Assembly (NCBI GenBank): GCA_009692425.1
Contig: SHZF01000005.1
Location: forward strand, 81,621 to 145,620
Source: Myxococcales bacterium
GTDB taxonomy: Bacteria; Myxococcota_A; UBA9042
DNA length: 64,000 bases
Direction of reading: 5' to 3'
The stretch's first letter is position 1. Every line of letters starts with the position of its first letter. The notes beneath the pieces were generated by a model, which was not told where the DNA came from, ran no database searches, and was given only the letters and a program-made list of their open reading frames with translations. A program made the translations under genes and the position numbers. Below are positions 44,935 to 54,175 of the stretch, in pieces.

Positions 44935-47268
44935 ATGACCGCCCAGCGCCCGCCGCGCGCCCGTTTCGCCCTCGCCGCCGCCCTGGCGATCGCCGTTCCC
45001 TGCGCGCTCGCTGCCTGCGCAGCGGACCCCAACGCCACGACCGCGACCGGCGCCGGCGGCACGGCGGGAGGCACCGGCGCTGCGGGGGGCAACGTCGGTG
45101 GCACGGGCGGCACCCCGGGCACGGGCGGCACGAGCGGCACGAGCGGCACCACCGGCGGCACGACCACGCCGGCCGCCAAGTGCACGGGGCGCCTGGAGTG
45201 CCGACCCCAGATCACGCTGGCCAATGCGGTGACGGGCAACGTCTACAAGAACGGCGTCGTCTCGATCGTGTCGGCGGGCGAACTGACACCGGGCGCTGAA
45301 CTCACGTTCGCGTTCAGCGTGCGCAATGCCGGCAACGCGGCGCTGCAACTCTCCAAGGTCGAGTTGGCCTACTCCGGCGCCAGTGAAGCCGAAACAGCAG
45401 GCGGGCCGGCGTTCCGCTGCCTGGGCGCCGACAAGACGACAGCGTGCAAGGATTTCAAATTCCCGGCCGTCGCCGGCGCGGGCCAGACGGGGCCGGCCGA
45501 GACCGGCTTCGAGGTGCGCTTCAAGAAGTACGACGACTCCGTCACGCGCCAGGCCGTGCTGCACATCTTTTCCAACGACAAGTCCGACGACACGACCGCC
45601 AACCACTTCATCGTCACGTTCACGACCGCCGCCGGCATCGCCAAGGTCAAGGTCGCGCCGACCGAACTCGACTTCGCGTTCGTCGCCGTCGGCAAGGAGC
45701 GCACCGAGAAGCTGAAGATCCTCAACACCGGTTCGGCCGACCTGGTGGTGAGCCAGATCGACCTGACTACGCTGGAGAAGGACTTGTTCACGTTCGTGCT
45801 CGATGGCAAGGAATCGCCCGCCGGCGCCATGCTCGCGCACGACCCGCCGCTCGTGATCAAGCCATCGGCCGGGCGCGACGTGCTGCTGCTCTACCGCGCC
45901 AAGGACGACAAGCCCCACGTCGGCGATATCGTGCTGCATACCAACGACCCGGGCCTGCAGAGCGAAGGCGGGCCGGGCTGGAAGCGCATCAAAGTCAAGG
46001 TCAACACGACCGGTCCGTGCCTGCTCGCAAACCCGAAGCACCTGGTGTTCGGCGCGTCCGCGGTCGGCCAGAGCAAGCAAGTGTCGCTGAGCCTGAAAAG
46101 CTGCGGCGATCAGGTCGTCGAGATCGCGTCTGCCACCTTCGACAAGGACGACCCGACGACGAAGACTGGCTACTCGCCGGACTTCACGATCGACTGGAGC
46201 AAGGTCAGCGAGACAGGCGGCAAGGCGCCGACCGCCGACGCGCCCTTCAAGATCGGCCTCAACGGCGAGGCCAAGCTCGCGATTGCGTACACGCCCGCCA
46301 AGCTGTCCGTTGTGCAGGGCGGCCAGCCCGTGCCCGACCTCGGCCGCCTGCTGCTGAAGTCGAACACCGCGGCGGGCGAAACGCGCGTGACGATGGAAGG
46401 CGTCGGTGCCAGCGGTGACTGCCCGACATCCGTGATCGTGGTGCAGGAGGGCGACGCCGTGCTGCCCCAGACCACGCTGCACCTCGACGGCAAGCAGTCG
46501 TATGCGTCGTCGGGTGCGGCGATCACGGCGTGGAAATGGACGGTCATCCAGCCCAAGGGCTCCGTCGCGCTTTTCCAACCGACGTCGAATGCACCGACCG
46601 TCACGTTTCAGCCCAACGTCGCCGGCGACTACAAGTTCACCCTCGAGACGACGGATCTGGCCGGCAAGAAGTCGTGCTTCCCAGCCGAAAAGGTCGTCAA
46701 GGTGCTGCCAGACCAAGCGATCCACGTGGAGTTGGTGTGGTCGACGCCGGGGGACAAGGACGAGACCGACGAAGGGCCCGCGGCCGGCTCCGACCTCGAC
46801 CTGCACTTCGCCCACATGTACGCGTCGAATCCCGACTACGACAAAGACGGCAAGGCTGACCCGTGGTTCGCCGACATTTACGATTGCTTCTGGTTCAACA
46901 AGAAGCCGAAGTGGGGCAGCTACGACCCGAACAAGGACGACGACCCGAGTCTCGACCGCGACGACACCGACGGCGCCGGCCCGGAGAACCTGAACCTGAC
47001 CGAGCCCGAAGAGGGCAAGGAGTACGCCATCGGCGTGCACTACTACAACGACTTCAGCAAGGGGCCATCGAAGGCGACTGTGCGCGTCTACGTCTTCGGC
47101 CAGAAGGTGTTCGAAGTGGCGTCGCCGAACCTCGTCAAGGGCGACCTGTGGTATGTCGCGACCGTCGCGTGGGGCAGCGACCCCGAGGTGATCGCGAAGA
47201 CGAAATCCGGCAAGCCGAACCCCAACGACTTCTTCGTGACGCCCAAGTATCCGCACCCGGTACTGTAG
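44935..47268 (+). CDS. ASH-domain surface lipoprotein with PKD-like and YfaP-like C-terminal domains (right group)
   Basis: The predicted product has 777 residues. The signal peptide ends in lipobox LAAC, followed by a Gly/Thr-rich linker of about 45 residues. ASH-like domains show LDFAFVAVGKERTEKLKILN and LVFGASAVGQSKQVSLSLKS. The PKD-like unit (ITAWKWTVIQPKGSV ... VAGDYKFTLETTD) and YfaP-like module (GSDLDLHFAHM, DPWF, LDRDDTDGAGPENLNL, KATVRVYVFG) are those of the three left-group proteins, so this is their paralogue on the other side of the Glt/Nfs-like operon, in opposite orientation. It ends about 40 bp before the next lipoprotein gene. Function unknown; the Cys content is low except near the N-terminus. 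Confidence 0.9.
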   Translation: MTAQRPPRARFALAAALAIAVPCALAACAADPNATTATGAGGTAGGTGAAGGNVGGTGGTPGTGGTSGTSGTTGGTTTPAAKCTGRLECRPQITLANAVTGNVYKNGVVSIVSAGELTPGAELTFAFSVRNAGNAALQLSKVELAYSGASEAETAGGPAFRCLGADKTTACKDFKFPAVAGAGQTGPAETGFEVRFKKYDDSVTRQAVLHIFSNDKSDDTTANHFIVTFTTAAGIAKVKVAPTELDFAFVAVGKERTEKLKILNTGSADLVVSQIDLTTLEKDLFTFVLDGKESPAGAMLAHDPPLVIKPSAGRDVLLLYRAKDDKPHVGDIVLHTNDPGLQSEGGPGWKRIKVKVNTTGPCLLANPKHLVFGASAVGQSKQVSLSLKSCGDQVVEIASATFDKDDPTTKTGYSPDFTIDWSKVSETGGKAPTADAPFKIGLNGEAKLAIAYTPAKLSVVQGGQPVPDLGRLLLKSNTAAGETRVTMEGVGASGDCPTSVIVVQEGDAVLPQTTLHLDGKQSYASSGAAITAWKWTVIQPKGSVALFQPTSNAPTVTFQPNVAGDYKFTLETTDLAGKKSCFPAEKVVKVLPDQAIHVELVWSTPGDKDETDEGPAAGSDLDLHFAHMYASNPDYDKDGKADPWFADIYDCFWFNKKPKWGSYDPNKDDDPSLDRDDTDGAGPENLNLTEPEEGKEYAIGVHYYNDFSKGPSKATVRVYVFGQKVFEVASPNLVKGDLWYVATVAWGSDPEVIAKTKSGKPNPNDFFVTPKYPHPVL

Positions 47269-47308
47269 TGTCCGCAGCGTTCCAACCCAGCGAACCAGGG
47301 AGGTCGAC

Positions 47309-50300
47309 GTGACGACGAGGCGGGCAAGCAGGGCAATGGGCGCCGTCGCGTGGGCGTGCGCGGGGGCCGTCGCATGCTCCGACACGACCGACGGCGGCGG
47401 CTCGAGCGGCACGGGCGGCGCGAGCGAGCCGTCGAAGTGCCAAGGCCAGACGTTCTGTCTGGAAGATGACCGCCAGATTGCGGTCGACCCCGCCCAGTTG
47501 GCGTTCTCGGACATCGAAGCGGGCAAGGAACAGACCCTGCCGCTGCGGGTCACCCACACCGGCAAGGGCGGCACGCTGAAGGTGACGGCCGCAACGTTCG
47601 AAGTGGACACCTCGACATCGACGCCGGCAAGCGCCGCCCAGGAGTTCTCCGTCGTCGGCTTCAAGCCGCTCGCGCTGGTCGCTGGTGCCTCGGCGACGCT
47701 CGCGGTGAAGTACACGCCGACGGCCACCGGTGCCAAGGTGTTGCGCCTGCTGCTGCCGAACAACGCGGCCGACGCCAAGAAACAGAAGCTCGCCGTCGAT
47801 GTGCGCGTGCAGGCGGCCGGCGCGTCGATGAAGATTGCGCCCGCCATCGTCGATTTCGGCAACGTCGCGGCCAACGTGGGCGCCGAGCAGACCGCGCTCG
47901 TGATCAACAACGGCACCGTGCCGATCGATCTGGCCAGCATCCAACTGTCGAAGTCGGGCAGCGGGGAGTTCTCGATCGCGCAGTTGCCCGATTTCGCCAA
48001 GCCGATCCCGCCCGATGGCTCCGTCAAGGTGGTGCTGCGCTACCAGCCGGTCGGCGGCGACTCCGACGAGACGACGATGCAGGTCGAGGGCAAGTCGGGC
48101 ATCAAGGCGATTGCGACGCTGCTCGGCAACGAGATCGCGCCGAACATCGTCGTGGTGCCGCCCAAGCTGCAGTTTGGCGCGCTCGCCAAGGGGGCCACGG
48201 TCGCGCGACCACTCAAGATCGCCAACACGGGGCTCGCCAAGCTCGAGATCGCCAAGTTCGACGTGATCCCGCCTGCCATGGCCGGCAGCATCAAGGTCAG
48301 CCAGGTGGCGCCGTTCGGCATCGACCCGGTCAAGGACATCGTCGTCCAGGTCAGCCTGACGCTGGCCGAGACCAAGAAGAACGACGGCGGGCCGGTCGCG
48401 AGCCTCGTCATCCACAGCAACGACCCCGGCGAGCCGCAGTTGAGCGTGCCGCTCTATGCCCAGTCCGACGCACCCAAGCTCCAGGTGACGCCGGACGACT
48501 ACGTCGACTTTTCGATCGTCGCCAAGAGCCTGACGACCACGCGCAAGGTGACGCTTTTCAATGCCGGCACCGCGCTGCTCACGGTGAAGTCGATCCAGTT
48601 GACCAATGCCGCGGGCGGCGAATTCGCGATCACGCCCGGAGCGTTCGCGCCAACGGACAAGACGCCGACCGCGGGCACCATTGAGGGCGGCAAGTCGGCC
48701 GAGTTCGACGTCACGTTCACGAACAAGGGCGGCGCGACGCAACAGGTCGTCAAGGGCGAACTCGTCATCGAATCCAACGATGCCGACAAGCCGAAGTATC
48801 CGCTCGGGCTCATCGCCAGCCGCGCCGACGTCGCTGAGTGCAAGGTGATGTTGATCCCCGGCACGCTGAACTTCGGCGTGATGCCGTACGGGATGCAGAA
48901 GTCGCTGCCGCTCGGCCTCAAGAACATCGGCTCGGGCTACTGCGTGTTCGACAAGGTCAAGATCACGGAGTGCTCGGCCGCGTCCACACTGCCCGGCTTC
49001 CCGCTGCCGGCGGGGCCGCCGAAGTGCACGACCGCGGGCACCGACAAATTCAAGTCGTTCGCTCCGGCGACCAAGCTGTTCAACTTGGGGCCGGGCGAGC
49101 AGGGCCAACTCCAGATCGAGTTCACCGCGCCAGAGACGCTCGGCATGTTCGGCGGCGGCAAGGCCAACATGCTGACCGAATTCCACGGCCTGGTGGTGGT
49201 GGACTTCAAGGACGCCGCGACGGGACTCGTGGTGAGTTGCCCGCCGATCAAGGTGTTCGACCCGACCGCCGTGGCCAAGGCGGCGCCGAACCTGATCGCC
49301 AAGGTGGGCAAGGGCCAGGTGCAGGTGCTGCCGGGCGACGTCGATTTCGGCGTGGTCACGGTCGGCTGCAAGTCCAAGATCGAGAAGGTCCAGGTCTTCA
49401 ACACCGGCACGACCGAAGTGAACGTGACGAAGGTCGAACTGTTCGGCTGCGGGCCCGAGGTCGAAGGCAAGGGCTGGCCGGCGATCCCGAAGACGGGGCT
49501 GCCGATCAAGCAGGCGGCTCCTCTGGAGTTCGGCGTGCAGTACGGGCCGCAAAACGTCGGCAAGGACCAGTGCCAAGTCAATGTCTATACCGGCTTGCAG
49601 GGCACCTGCGTCGACAAGGCCAACGTGCAGTTGGGCACGCAGTGCGAGAGCTCGGCCGACTGCAAGGCGACAGCGGGCGACTGGTGCCAGGGCCAGCTGT
49701 TCACGGTGCCGTTGCAGGGGGTCGGCACGCTCGACGACGAGTTCACCGACGTGTTCGAGCAGGGCGACGGCAAGAAGGTCGACGTGCTTTTCGTCATCGA
49801 CAACTCTGGCTCGATGGGCGAAGAGCAGAAGAACCTCGTCGACAACTTCAAGAGTTTCATTCAGATTGCCAGCATCTGGAAGAACGACTACCACCTCGGC
49901 GTGGTCACCACCGACATGGAGGCCGCGAGCCAGTCGGGCAGGCTGCAGGTGGCCGGTGGCCTCAGCGTGATCACACCGAAAAGCGCGAACCCGACCGGCA
50001 GCTTTCAGGCGCTCGCCAAGCAGGGCACCAACGGGTCGGGCAACGAGCAGGGCCTGGCCGCCGCCGAGGCTGCGCTGACCGCGCCGCTTGTCACCGACCT
50101 GGCCAAGGCCTGCAACACCGACGCCGACTGCCAGAAGCCCGCAGTGTGCGTGCCGGGCGCCGACGACGGCATCAAGATGTGCGGCGGTCCGAACCGGACT
50201 TTCCTCCGCAAGAACATCGGCCTGGAGGTCGTGATCGTCAGCGACGAAGAAGACTCGTCGGGCAATACGCCAAACTACTTCGTCAACGCGTTCTATGCGC

Positions 50301-50707
50301 TCAAGGGCCTCGCCAACAAGAACCTGTTCCACCTGCACGCGATCGTCGGCGACGAGAACGGCGGCTGCAAGGGCGCGGGCGGCGAGGCCGATGCCGGCAA
50401 GCGCTACATCGCGGTGGCGAAAGCGACGGGCGGCAAGATCGGCAGCATCTGCGACCCCAACTTTGCCAAGGTGCTGCAAGACATCGGCACCGTCGCGTTC
50501 GGCCTGCAGGCCCAATTCTACCTGACGCGCACCCCAGACCCTTCGACGTTCGTGGTCAAGGTCAACGGCGGCCAGTGCCCGCAGGGCGCGAACAGCTGGC
50601 TCTACGACGCGGCGTCGAATTCGGTGACCTTCAACGAAAATGGCACCTGCATGCCGCAGAAGGGCCACAAAGTGACGATCTACTACAAGATGCTGTGCTT
50701 CCCGTAG
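47309..50707 (+). CDS. ASH-domain surface lipoprotein with a C-terminal VWA domain
   Basis: The predicted product has 1132 residues. Signal peptide ending in lipobox AVAC and a Gly/Ser linker are followed by six or so tandem ASH-like Ig domains (repeats of the form LxFGxVxxG...I.N.G...L.V..I, for example VDFGNVAANVGAEQTALVIN and LNFGVMPYGMQKSLPLGLKN). A VWA domain lies near the C-terminus with VIDNSGSMGEEQ (around 49796-49830). A Cys-containing ending (MLCFP) closes it. The GTG start at 47309 has AGGGAGG at ideal spacing. Its architecture mixes the flanking family with the domain found in the VWA lipoprotein at 32.7 kb. It could be an adhesin; this is inference. Confidence 0.9.
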   Translation: MTTRRASRAMGAVAWACAGAVACSDTTDGGGSSGTGGASEPSKCQGQTFCLEDDRQIAVDPAQLAFSDIEAGKEQTLPLRVTHTGKGGTLKVTAATFEVDTSTSTPASAAQEFSVVGFKPLALVAGASATLAVKYTPTATGAKVLRLLLPNNAADAKKQKLAVDVRVQAAGASMKIAPAIVDFGNVAANVGAEQTALVINNGTVPIDLASIQLSKSGSGEFSIAQLPDFAKPIPPDGSVKVVLRYQPVGGDSDETTMQVEGKSGIKAIATLLGNEIAPNIVVVPPKLQFGALAKGATVARPLKIANTGLAKLEIAKFDVIPPAMAGSIKVSQVAPFGIDPVKDIVVQVSLTLAETKKNDGGPVASLVIHSNDPGEPQLSVPLYAQSDAPKLQVTPDDYVDFSIVAKSLTTTRKVTLFNAGTALLTVKSIQLTNAAGGEFAITPGAFAPTDKTPTAGTIEGGKSAEFDVTFTNKGGATQQVVKGELVIESNDADKPKYPLGLIASRADVAECKVMLIPGTLNFGVMPYGMQKSLPLGLKNIGSGYCVFDKVKITECSAASTLPGFPLPAGPPKCTTAGTDKFKSFAPATKLFNLGPGEQGQLQIEFTAPETLGMFGGGKANMLTEFHGLVVVDFKDAATGLVVSCPPIKVFDPTAVAKAAPNLIAKVGKGQVQVLPGDVDFGVVTVGCKSKIEKVQVFNTGTTEVNVTKVELFGCGPEVEGKGWPAIPKTGLPIKQAAPLEFGVQYGPQNVGKDQCQVNVYTGLQGTCVDKANVQLGTQCESSADCKATAGDWCQGQLFTVPLQGVGTLDDEFTDVFEQGDGKKVDVLFVIDNSGSMGEEQKNLVDNFKSFIQIASIWKNDYHLGVVTTDMEAASQSGRLQVAGGLSVITPKSANPTGSFQALAKQGTNGSGNEQGLAAAEAALTAPLVTDLAKACNTDADCQKPAVCVPGADDGIKMCGGPNRTFLRKNIGLEVVIVSDEEDSSGNTPNYFVNAFYALKGLANKNLFHLHAIVGDENGGCKGAGGEADAGKRYIAVAKATGGKIGSICDPNFAKVLQDIGTVAFGLQAQFYLTRTPDPSTFVVKVNGGQCPQGANSWLYDAASNSVTFNENGTCMPQKGHKVTIYYKMLCFP

Positions 50708-50767
50708 ACTGTGCGACACGGGGCCCGGGAGCGCGACACGGCCGGTGCACGGCCCGACAGGAGCGAG

Positions 50768-52798
50768 ATGGCGACGACACGCAAGGATGAGGCAGCGCAC
50801 GCAACATGGACGCGCGCAGCCGTGGGCGCGCTCGCGCTGGCGACCTGCTGCACGAGCGAGGCCGGCAACTTCGGCACGAACCAGCCGGCGGTGCTGTCCG
50901 TGTCGGTCGAAAACCAGCCGTGGGACTTCAAGGCGACCACCAAGGTTGCCGAGTTCGCACCGGACCAGACGCGCGGCCAGGCGACGTACACGAAGTCGGT
51001 GACGATCCGCAACGGCGGCACGAGTTCCGGCGGCATCGAGGCGAAGTTCCTGTGCCTGAAGTCGGTAAAGTGGGACAGCAAGAACACGCTGCTCAAGTAC
51101 ACGTGGAAGTCGGCGCAACCCAAAGACGAAGCCAAGTGCCCGGCGGCCCAGATCGCGCTCGCTCCGGGCAAGCTCGTCCAGGCCGAGGTGACGTACAAGC
51201 CGGAGGCGGAGAAGGACGACTTCGGCGTCGCCACCCTCATCATTGAGCACTCCGACCTTGAGCGCCCCGACTCGCTGGCCTCGCCGGTCAAGGTTCCGTT
51301 CGGCATCGGCCAGGTCGGTGCGAAGGTGTGCCCCGACACGACGGACTACGTCTTCATCAACGCGACGAAGGCGAACCCGCCGCAAGCGTGCTTCACGTTC
51401 CGCAGCTGTGGGACGGCGTCGTTGAGCTTCGATTCTGCCAAGTTCGATTCTGCCAACGCGCAGTTCGACATCATCGAGACACCCGACAAGGGCGCGACGC
51501 TGGCCGCCGAGGGCGAGCCCGACAACCCGAAGACCAATCCAAAGAAATTCAAGGTCTGCTTGCGCTACACGCCCGATGGCGACAACCAGAACGACGACAT
51601 CAAGCTGGTGGTCAAGACGACGGACAAGGGCTCGCCTGAGGTCAAGGTCAGTCTGTCGGCCAAGATGGAGTTCGGCAAGTGGGAGTTGAAGTGCAGTTCG
51701 CCGTCCGGTGAGCTGGTGTACGACTTTCGCGGCGTGCTGTCGGGCGCCAAGCAGGGCAAGTGCACGGTGTGCAACCTCGGGCCGGCGGCGTTGAGCGTGC
51801 AGCAGGAGAGCCAACTGTCGGTGCAGGCCCACGTCGCGTCGCACCAGCAGGCGGCCGAGGAGGTATACAAGGCCGAACTGCAGAAGATCGACTTCACCAC
51901 GGGCAAGCCGGTGCCCTTCGTGCCGCCGATCGCGTTGGGTTCCGACAAGTGCATGGATGTCGTGGTGACGTATACCGTGCCGAACACAGGCGTGCCTCCC
52001 GGTGCGGCGGTCGTGCTCAAGGTGCAGCAGGCGAACCAGTCCGACGCGATCACGATCCCGATCCTGGTTGGCGATTGCACGAATCCAGAGCCCGTCATCG
52101 GCTGGCTGCCTGATCTCTGGCAGCAGGCCAAGCTGGGCGACAAGGTCGTCGCCAAGGTGGCGGTGGCGAACCAGGGTTGCGGGCACCTGTGGCTGCAGCA
52201 GTTGTGCACGACGCCGGGCAAGTCTGCCAAGGACAACGTGTGCATCGCCGCGCCGGGTCCCCACCATGGCCTGGTCGGCGCGCCGCAGGGCGTCATGATC
52301 GACCCGGCGGGGATCAAGACGTTCGAGGTCGAGTTCCATCCCGCCAACGACAAGCTGTTGACAATAAACGAGTTGCTTCACGTGGTCTACTGCCCGGGCA
52401 AGTTCGACGGCAAGGTGTGCCAGGTGCCGCTCGCGGCGCTGACGATGAACCTGATCGGCTCGCTCAAGGTCGACCTCGCCAAGCCGGGCTGGGTGCCGGA
52501 ACTGCTCAATCCCGCCGACAAGCCTGCGATCGGCAAGAAGATCGTGGTCACCGGCAAGTACACGGTCGGCGCCTACGACGGCGCGCGCTACTACCGCTGG
52601 GCAGTTTTCGACCGTCCCAAGGGCTCGCTGGCGTGGATTCCGACCGACGGCCAGACCTCGAACGACCCCTTGGTGGCGTTCGTGCCCGACAAGCCCGGCG
52701 TGTACACGATCGCGACTGCGGTGCAGGTGCTCGACGAGAAGGTGACGAGCGAGTTCCTGTGGTCGAAACAGGCGACGCTCGACATCACGGTGCCGTGA
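50768..52798 (+). CDS. ASH-domain surface lipoprotein (right group, last gene)
   Basis: The predicted product has 676 residues. Signal peptide with a possible lipobox LATC; the next residue is also Cys. The central part has ASH-like strands (VTIRNGGTSSGGIEAKFL, ACFTFRSCGTASLSFDSAKF) and many cysteines. The last 120 residues form a PKD-like domain (ARYYRWAVFDRPKGSLAWIP ... VPDKPGVYTIATAVQVLD), matching the PKD-like unit of the paralogues but without their YfaP-like C-terminus. GGAG precedes the ATG at 50768. It ends 3 bp before the arginine deiminase start. Confidence 0.88.
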   Translation: MATTRKDEAAHATWTRAAVGALALATCCTSEAGNFGTNQPAVLSVSVENQPWDFKATTKVAEFAPDQTRGQATYTKSVTIRNGGTSSGGIEAKFLCLKSVKWDSKNTLLKYTWKSAQPKDEAKCPAAQIALAPGKLVQAEVTYKPEAEKDDFGVATLIIEHSDLERPDSLASPVKVPFGIGQVGAKVCPDTTDYVFINATKANPPQACFTFRSCGTASLSFDSAKFDSANAQFDIIETPDKGATLAAEGEPDNPKTNPKKFKVCLRYTPDGDNQNDDIKLVVKTTDKGSPEVKVSLSAKMEFGKWELKCSSPSGELVYDFRGVLSGAKQGKCTVCNLGPAALSVQQESQLSVQAHVASHQQAAEEVYKAELQKIDFTTGKPVPFVPPIALGSDKCMDVVVTYTVPNTGVPPGAAVVLKVQQANQSDAITIPILVGDCTNPEPVIGWLPDLWQQAKLGDKVVAKVAVANQGCGHLWLQQLCTTPGKSAKDNVCIAAPGPHHGLVGAPQGVMIDPAGIKTFEVEFHPANDKLLTINELLHVVYCPGKFDGKVCQVPLAALTMNLIGSLKVDLAKPGWVPELLNPADKPAIGKKIVVTGKYTVGAYDGARYYRWAVFDRPKGSLAWIPTDGQTSNDPLVAFVPDKPGVYTIATAVQVLDEKVTSEFLWSKQATLDITVP

Positions 52799-52801
52799 CC
52801 T

Positions 52802-54175
52802 TTGGCGCCGGAGTCGCTCCGCCTCGATAGCGAGATGGGCCGCCTGCGCTCGTGCGCCGTGATGGCGCCGGGCCCCGAACTCGACGCGATGCTGCCGCGC
52901 CACATCGAGGCGACCCGGCAGCAGGGCGGGCGCGACGTCCCGAACCCCGACTGGCTGCTGTTTGACGATCTCGTGCTGCGCGATCTGCTGGCGACAGAGC
53001 ACGCCGAGATGTGCAGTGCGATTGCGGCCGTGGCGGACGAGGTCGTGGACCTGCGCGGCTGGCTTGCGGAGATCCTGGCGTTGCCCGACGCGCGGGAGAG
53101 CCTGTTGGCGGACATTGCGGGGCTGGAGCACCAGTTGCGTCCCGATCTTCGAGGCGCCGTCGACGAGGGGCTGCGCCGCCTGGCGGACCTGGCGCCAAGC
53201 GCGCTGGCCGACGCCCTGCTGACCGGACTGGACCCGCGCGACGGTGTCGACGTGCTGGCCTTCCCGACGCCGAATTGGCTGTTTGCGCGCGATTTGTGGG
53301 CTGGCATCGGCGCGGCGATCGTCGTCGGCTGGCCGCGGGTGCGGGCGCGCTGGCGCGACGGCGTGCTCGCGCGCGCACTGCTGGTCCACCATCCCCGTCT
53401 GCGCGACGTGCCGCGACTCGACGTGCGGGCGACGGCGACCGGCATGGGCGCGCTGGGCACCGACGAAGGGAGCGCCCACCTTTGCATCGAGGGCGGCGAC
53501 GTGCTGGTGGCCGGGCCGGACCTCGCGCTCATCGGCATCGGCGCACGCACCACGGAAGCCGCCGCCGCCGCGCTCGCGGGGCTTTTGCGCCAGCGGGGCA
53601 GCGCGCGGGTCCTCGGCGTCCACCTGCCCCAGCGGCGTGCGACCATGCACCTCGACACGGTGTTCACGTTCCTCGACCAGCACGCGGTCGTCGCCCACGC
53701 GCCCGCGTTCGACCGCCGTGCCGACCCGGCCGAACGCGTGACGGTGGTCGATCTGGCTGCACCCGAGGTCTCGCTCGGCGCCGACCTGCCCGCCATCGTC
53801 CGCGAGCACCTGGGGGGCCTCGACATCGTCGTGTGCGGCGGCAGCGATGCACGCTCGGCCGCGCGCGAGCAGTGGACCGACGGCGCCAATGCGTTTGCCC
53901 TGGCGCCGGGCATCGTGCTGCTGTACGCCCGCAATGCCGCGACGTTGCAGGCGCTGGAGCGAGCAGGGTTCGAGATCGTGGGCAGTGCCCAGTTTGGCGA
54001 AGAGGCCGCGACCCGGATCGCGCGCGGCCAACGCACAGTCGTTGCACTGACCGGCGCGGAACTGTCCCGGGGTCGCGGCGGTCCGCGCTGCCTGACGCTG
54101 CCGTTGGGGCGCGCTCGCTTGCCCGGTGCGACGCAGCCCGGCGCCCCGGAACCGGCGCCCGCGTTGCTACGGTAG
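52802..54175 (+). CDS. arcA: Arginine deiminase
   Basis: The 457-residue protein converts arginine to citrulline and ammonia. Family motifs are complete: NWLFARD, IEGGDVLVAGPDLALIGIGARTTE (family block), MHLDTVFTF with the catalytic His, TDGANAFALAPG, and GGPRCLTLPLGR with the nucleophile C430. Agmatine deiminase is excluded by the ArcA-type blocks. No ArcB, ArcC or ArcD gene lies alongside, so the classical ATP-yielding pathway is not encoded here. The TTG start 3 bp after the preceding stop is the best choice because homology begins about ten residues in and no ATG is closer. A Pro/Ala tail overlaps the next gene's end by 9 bp. Confidence 0.9.
   Translation: MAPESLRLDSEMGRLRSCAVMAPGPELDAMLPRHIEATRQQGGRDVPNPDWLLFDDLVLRDLLATEHAEMCSAIAAVADEVVDLRGWLAEILALPDARESLLADIAGLEHQLRPDLRGAVDEGLRRLADLAPSALADALLTGLDPRDGVDVLAFPTPNWLFARDLWAGIGAAIVVGWPRVRARWRDGVLARALLVHHPRLRDVPRLDVRATATGMGALGTDEGSAHLCIEGGDVLVAGPDLALIGIGARTTEAAAAALAGLLRQRGSARVLGVHLPQRRATMHLDTVFTFLDQHAVVAHAPAFDRRADPAERVTVVDLAAPEVSLGADLPAIVREHLGGLDIVVCGGSDARSAAREQWTDGANAFALAPGIVLLYARNAATLQALERAGFEIVGSAQFGEEAATRIARGQRTVVALTGAELSRGRGGPRCLTLPLGRARLPGATQPGAPEPAPALLR

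Noticed and set aside
47135..54031. A very long open frame (about 2300 codons) on the minus strand across the lipoprotein genes and arcA.
   Set aside because: It is antisense to four well-supported genes, has shadow composition (Arg/Ala/Gly/Leu-rich) and no domain signature. GC-rich codon bias commonly opens this frame.
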